Below are positions 61,453-64,000 of a stretch of DNA of 64,000 nucleotides, piece by piece. Each line of letters starts with the position of its first letter. Position 1 is the stretch's first letter. Source of the stretch: Citrus sinensis (taxonomy: Eukaryota > Streptophyta > Magnoliopsida > Sapindales > Rutaceae); contig NC_068564.1 in the NCBI RefSeq assembly GCF_022201045.2, forward strand, positions 33,571,001-33,635,000, given 5' to 3'. The translations under genes were made by a program, and so were the position numbers. Under the pieces are notes generated by a model. The model made no database searches, was not told the DNA's origin, and saw nothing but the letters and a program-made list of their open reading frames with translations.

Positions 61453-62568
61453 TCAGTTCCTACCAAGTGGAAGAGATCTGCATGAATAGGTCTCTTTAAA
61501 ATCTGACTTCTTTGACGAAGTAAAGATTGATGCATACACTTGCTTATTAGCATTAGGTGGAGCCATATCAGCTGCCTTGAAACGCTTCACCGCGGGATTA
61601 CCACTTGCACCGTTCACATTCCCTACCTTCCCATTCACGTCCACTTTGGCCAAAGCCTTCTCCCCACTCTTGTTTTCAACAGCCCCACGCTTAGCCCCAC
61701 TAACTCTCAACGAATGCACAGCCACATCTTCATCCACACAGTCTTCACCATTCTTCACTTTCTTCACCTTCTTTTCCTTAACTTTCAACTTCTCTTCTTC
61801 CATTCTCTCTCTCAACACCGAGATCTCTTCTTCATTCCCATTAATCAGAATCTTATCCATTTCCCCAAACTCCTCATGGCAAACCAAACATGAGGATGAT
61901 TTCACCTCTTTCAGTGCTTTAGTACTCAACACATGCCCACAAGTTCTCATTGCTACAAACCTATACTTCCCATTAAACTCTAGTCCTGTTATCGGGCACT
62001 GAAACCTAATACCATCACCATTCTCTTCTGCTCCAGGGACCCTCGAAAGCTTCACATTGATCAAATCCTTCAAACCCTTTATATAACTATACTGCTTAGG
62101 CAAATTCTTACTCAACAAAGCATGAACAAGCGCTTCTTTATTAAAGATGGTACCTAATTTATCGATAACGCATGGTTCCCTCAACGGCTCATTCGATAAC
62201 GCGCAGTTACACCATTTCGAGAGCCTTTGCTCATTTGGGTCGATTTTATCTGGTTTTTTCTCCGCATACATGTTGAGATAACAATCTCGTGACTCAGCTC
62301 CGGTGGCGCCGCCATCTCCACCGCCACCAAAAACTCGCTGGCGTAAATACAGGGTAGAAAGAGGGGCAATTTGGGGATTTTTGAAAAGCGGGGTCGACTC
62401 GTCGAGGATTTTTCCATTGAGAGTGAAATAAAGAGACGAGAGAGACTGGTCCAGTGAAAGGAGAGAGCGTTTGAGGTGGTTTAGCGTTTCGAATTGGTTT
62501 GCGCCTACGGTTAGGGTTTTCAGAGAATTTGATGGGGATTTGATGAAAATTTGGGTTTTGGAACGCAT
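61453..62568 (-). CDS. RTF2: Replication termination factor 2 (RTF2)
   Basis: Single-exon CDS of 371 residues. Residues 1 to about 77 form the ubiquitin-like N-terminus known in plant RTF2 (IFIKSPSNSLKTLTV ... STLYLRQRVFGG). The Rtf2 domain follows, with the C2HC2 RING-like signature: WCNCALSNEPLREPCVID, IRFQCPITGLEF, RTCGHVLS and SSCLVCHEEF. A Lys/Glu-rich segment and then the tail KKSDFKETYSCRSLPLGRN complete the protein. RTF2 acts in the nucleus; in fission yeast at replication-fork barriers, and in plants it is also linked to intron splicing. The start ATG at 62568 is the first in frame after upstream stops. Confidence 0.93.
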   Translation of the reverse strand: MRSKTQIFIKSPSNSLKTLTVGANQFETLNHLKRSLLSLDQSLSSLYFTLNGKILDESTPLFKNPQIAPLSTLYLRQRVFGGGGDGGATGAESRDCYLNMYAEKKPDKIDPNEQRLSKWCNCALSNEPLREPCVIDKLGTIFNKEALVHALLSKNLPKQYSYIKGLKDLINVKLSRVPGAEENGDGIRFQCPITGLEFNGKYRFVAMRTCGHVLSTKALKEVKSSSCLVCHEEFGEMDKILINGNEEEISVLRERMEEEKLKVKEKKVKKVKNGEDCVDEDVAVHSLRVSGAKRGAVENKSGEKALAKVDVNGKVGNVNGASGNPAVKRFKAADMAPPNANKQVYASIFTSSKKSDFKETYSCRSLPLGRN

Positions 62569-63939
62569 TCTGTTTTGGGATTGTTGAATTTAGAATAGAT
62601 CGGCTTAAAATTTGAGGGAATATTAATCCTTCCGAGGAAATTTAAGACTTTAAGATATGAAGACGAGATCGATACCAATGATACGATAATGCCTCAAACT
62701 CAACTTAACCGACCTGTAGAGCCGACCGGTTTAGCGAACCGACCAGATCGGTTAACAAATAATACCATAGGAGGTACGCGCAGCGAAAAAAATCCCTGTC
62801 GGTCCAGTGTGCGTCCATCACATGAGGGCCTAAATAAGAAGCCCAGACTAAGCTCAGCCCTCTAATTTTTTAAATATAATTTTATAAATTAAAACCTAAT
62901 AATAATAATTTTAAAAAAAACTTAAATCCCTAAGTTAAGAGGGTGTTTAAATTAGAAAATATTTAAGAAATTAAATCTGTAAACTTTATTAACTTTATTT
63001 TATTTAAAAATAATTATTTTCTTTAATTCATTGTTAAATGTAACAACTAGCTGATTATTTACTCGTTATAAGTTTACAATAATTTTAAAATGTAATTAAA
63101 AGTACATGGAAGCCCAAGCCAATAATGGACTCCACCCTTATATTTTCTGCAATATGGGCTTCAAAAAGTCAGTTCGGCCCATCGATTTGCCATCTCTAAT
63201 CATAGGATCGTAAATTTTGATCATGCGCATATTGTCGCACATATTATGATATACAAGAAGACAAGTGATAAGTTCTTATTGAATAACTATATTGCGGACG
63301 CCATACCTTCGTCAATAAGAACACACCACACATCCTTATGATTTGTGACGCGTCAGCCCTCTAGGGATCATTTTAATAAAATCTCTATTCTTTATTAAAT
63401 TATTATATATCTTAGAATTTTTATTTTTTTTAAAAAAAAAAAGAGGCACACTTATGGTTAGTTTGGAATAGTTGCGAATTCTCCTAAAATATAGAGGGTG
63501 GAGTAGCTACATTGTGGTAGCACAATTGTCCCAAACAGACCATTAAAGTGCTTTAAGTTAATTGAATAGTTAAACATTCTAATTTCTGTCCCACTTGTTT
63601 TATCTTCATTGCCCTTTGTATAAATATTTTTGCGATTGCCAAGGTGTTCCCTCGAAATAGATTTAGAAAATTGAGCCCACACATTTCCCAAGTGGATTTG
63701 GGCTTTAATAAATTTAATAGATAATTAGCTTGGATCGAACTTCTTACCTTCTACACCAAACCTCTCGAAGTGAGCCCTAGGGGAGTGGCTTTGGTCCACT
63801 TTTACTGCATCAGAAACATATTTATCGTAATAAGGAGTGATGTGACATAAAACATATGACACAAGATATACATTTGCATAACATAAATAGCGTGAAACAT
63901 AATGCCATAGTTCTTTCGCATGTATGTTCATCACATGAA
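62569..63939. other. RTF2 promoter side and AT-rich spacer
   Basis: Upstream region of RTF2, then AT-rich intergenic DNA. Repeated CCGACC/GGTT words occur at about 62708-62755 (ACCGACCTGTAGAGCCGACC). No gene recognised. Confidence 0.4.
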
Positions 63940-64000
63940 TTTAAGTAGGGATGGCAATGGGGAGGGGAGGGGAGGGGACCAATCTCCCCATACCCATCCC
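63940..64000. repeat. Edge of a dispersed repeat (GGGATGGCAATGGGG)
   Basis: The window ends in TAGGGATGGCAATGGGGAGG-type sequence followed by (GGGGA)n and CCCCATACCCATCCC. This wording is common at the termini of plant dispersed elements, often hAT-like MITEs. Only the edge is visible. Confidence 0.4.

Noticed and set aside
61540-62002. Plus-strand ORFs across RTF2
   Set aside because: Antisense shadows; the minus strand encodes the full RTF2 signature.

Overview
This is a nuclear plant (eudicot) sequence. The genes carry many short GT-AG introns, the spacers are AT-rich, and the proteins are plant types (temperature-induced lipocalin, SHV3-like GPI protein, nuclear CcmA). The remembered Arabidopsis order At5g58020-At5g58070 (RTF2, TRAPPC5, FIPS5, SVL4, YKT61, TIL) is kept here, read right to left. 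A woody rosid such as Citrus is plausible, but that is inference only.

Layout. 1-946: first exon of a DUF1068 membrane protein (minus). 2906-5141: broken S28 prolyl carboxypeptidase gene. 6120-6431: SINE with target duplication. 7197-8063: lipocalin TIL (plus). 9374-11988: R-SNARE YKT6 (minus, convergent with TIL). 12640-13015: MITE. 15988-19217: SHV3-like tandem GDPD-domain protein (plus, nine exons). 19432-28322: a gene-poor 9-kb stretch holding six dispersed copies (one partial) of a 500-700 bp non-coding module with conserved hairpins; it also holds a SINE nested in a MITE and one unrecognised ORF. 29026-34101: a gag-bearing Ty3/gypsy LTR element without pol, flanked by 5-bp target duplications. 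34830-37891: membrane-anchored relative of purple acid phosphatases (minus, nine exons). 38552-39516: Tourist-like element swollen by an (ATT)n tract. 39850-40539: CcmA/ABCI1 (minus). 42450-51490: FIP1 polyadenylation factor (minus, nine exons). 52451-53497: second Tourist-like element with ATT tracts. 54000-56734: TRAPPC5/TRS31 (plus, eight exons). 58065-58889: CAF1 deadenylase (minus). 60408-60480: tRNA-Thr(AGT). 61453-62568: RTF2 (minus).

The host genes are mainly housekeeping: vesicle traffic (YKT6, TRAPPC5), mRNA 3'-end formation and decay (FIP1, CAF1), mitochondrial cytochrome c maturation (CcmA), replication-fork control and splicing (RTF2), membrane stress protection (TIL) and cell-wall assembly (SHV3-like). 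Nothing suggests an operon-like pathway; the order is inherited synteny.

The least explained part is the module array at 19.4-28.3 kb. Its copies share blocks A, B and C. A hairpin in block A shows compensatory base-pair changes between copies, and every copy ends in a second conserved hairpin. This looks like a structured RNA family or an undescribed repeat; no protein-coding reading fits all copies. Exon borders below were read by eye from splice signals and reading-frame continuity, not from transcripts.
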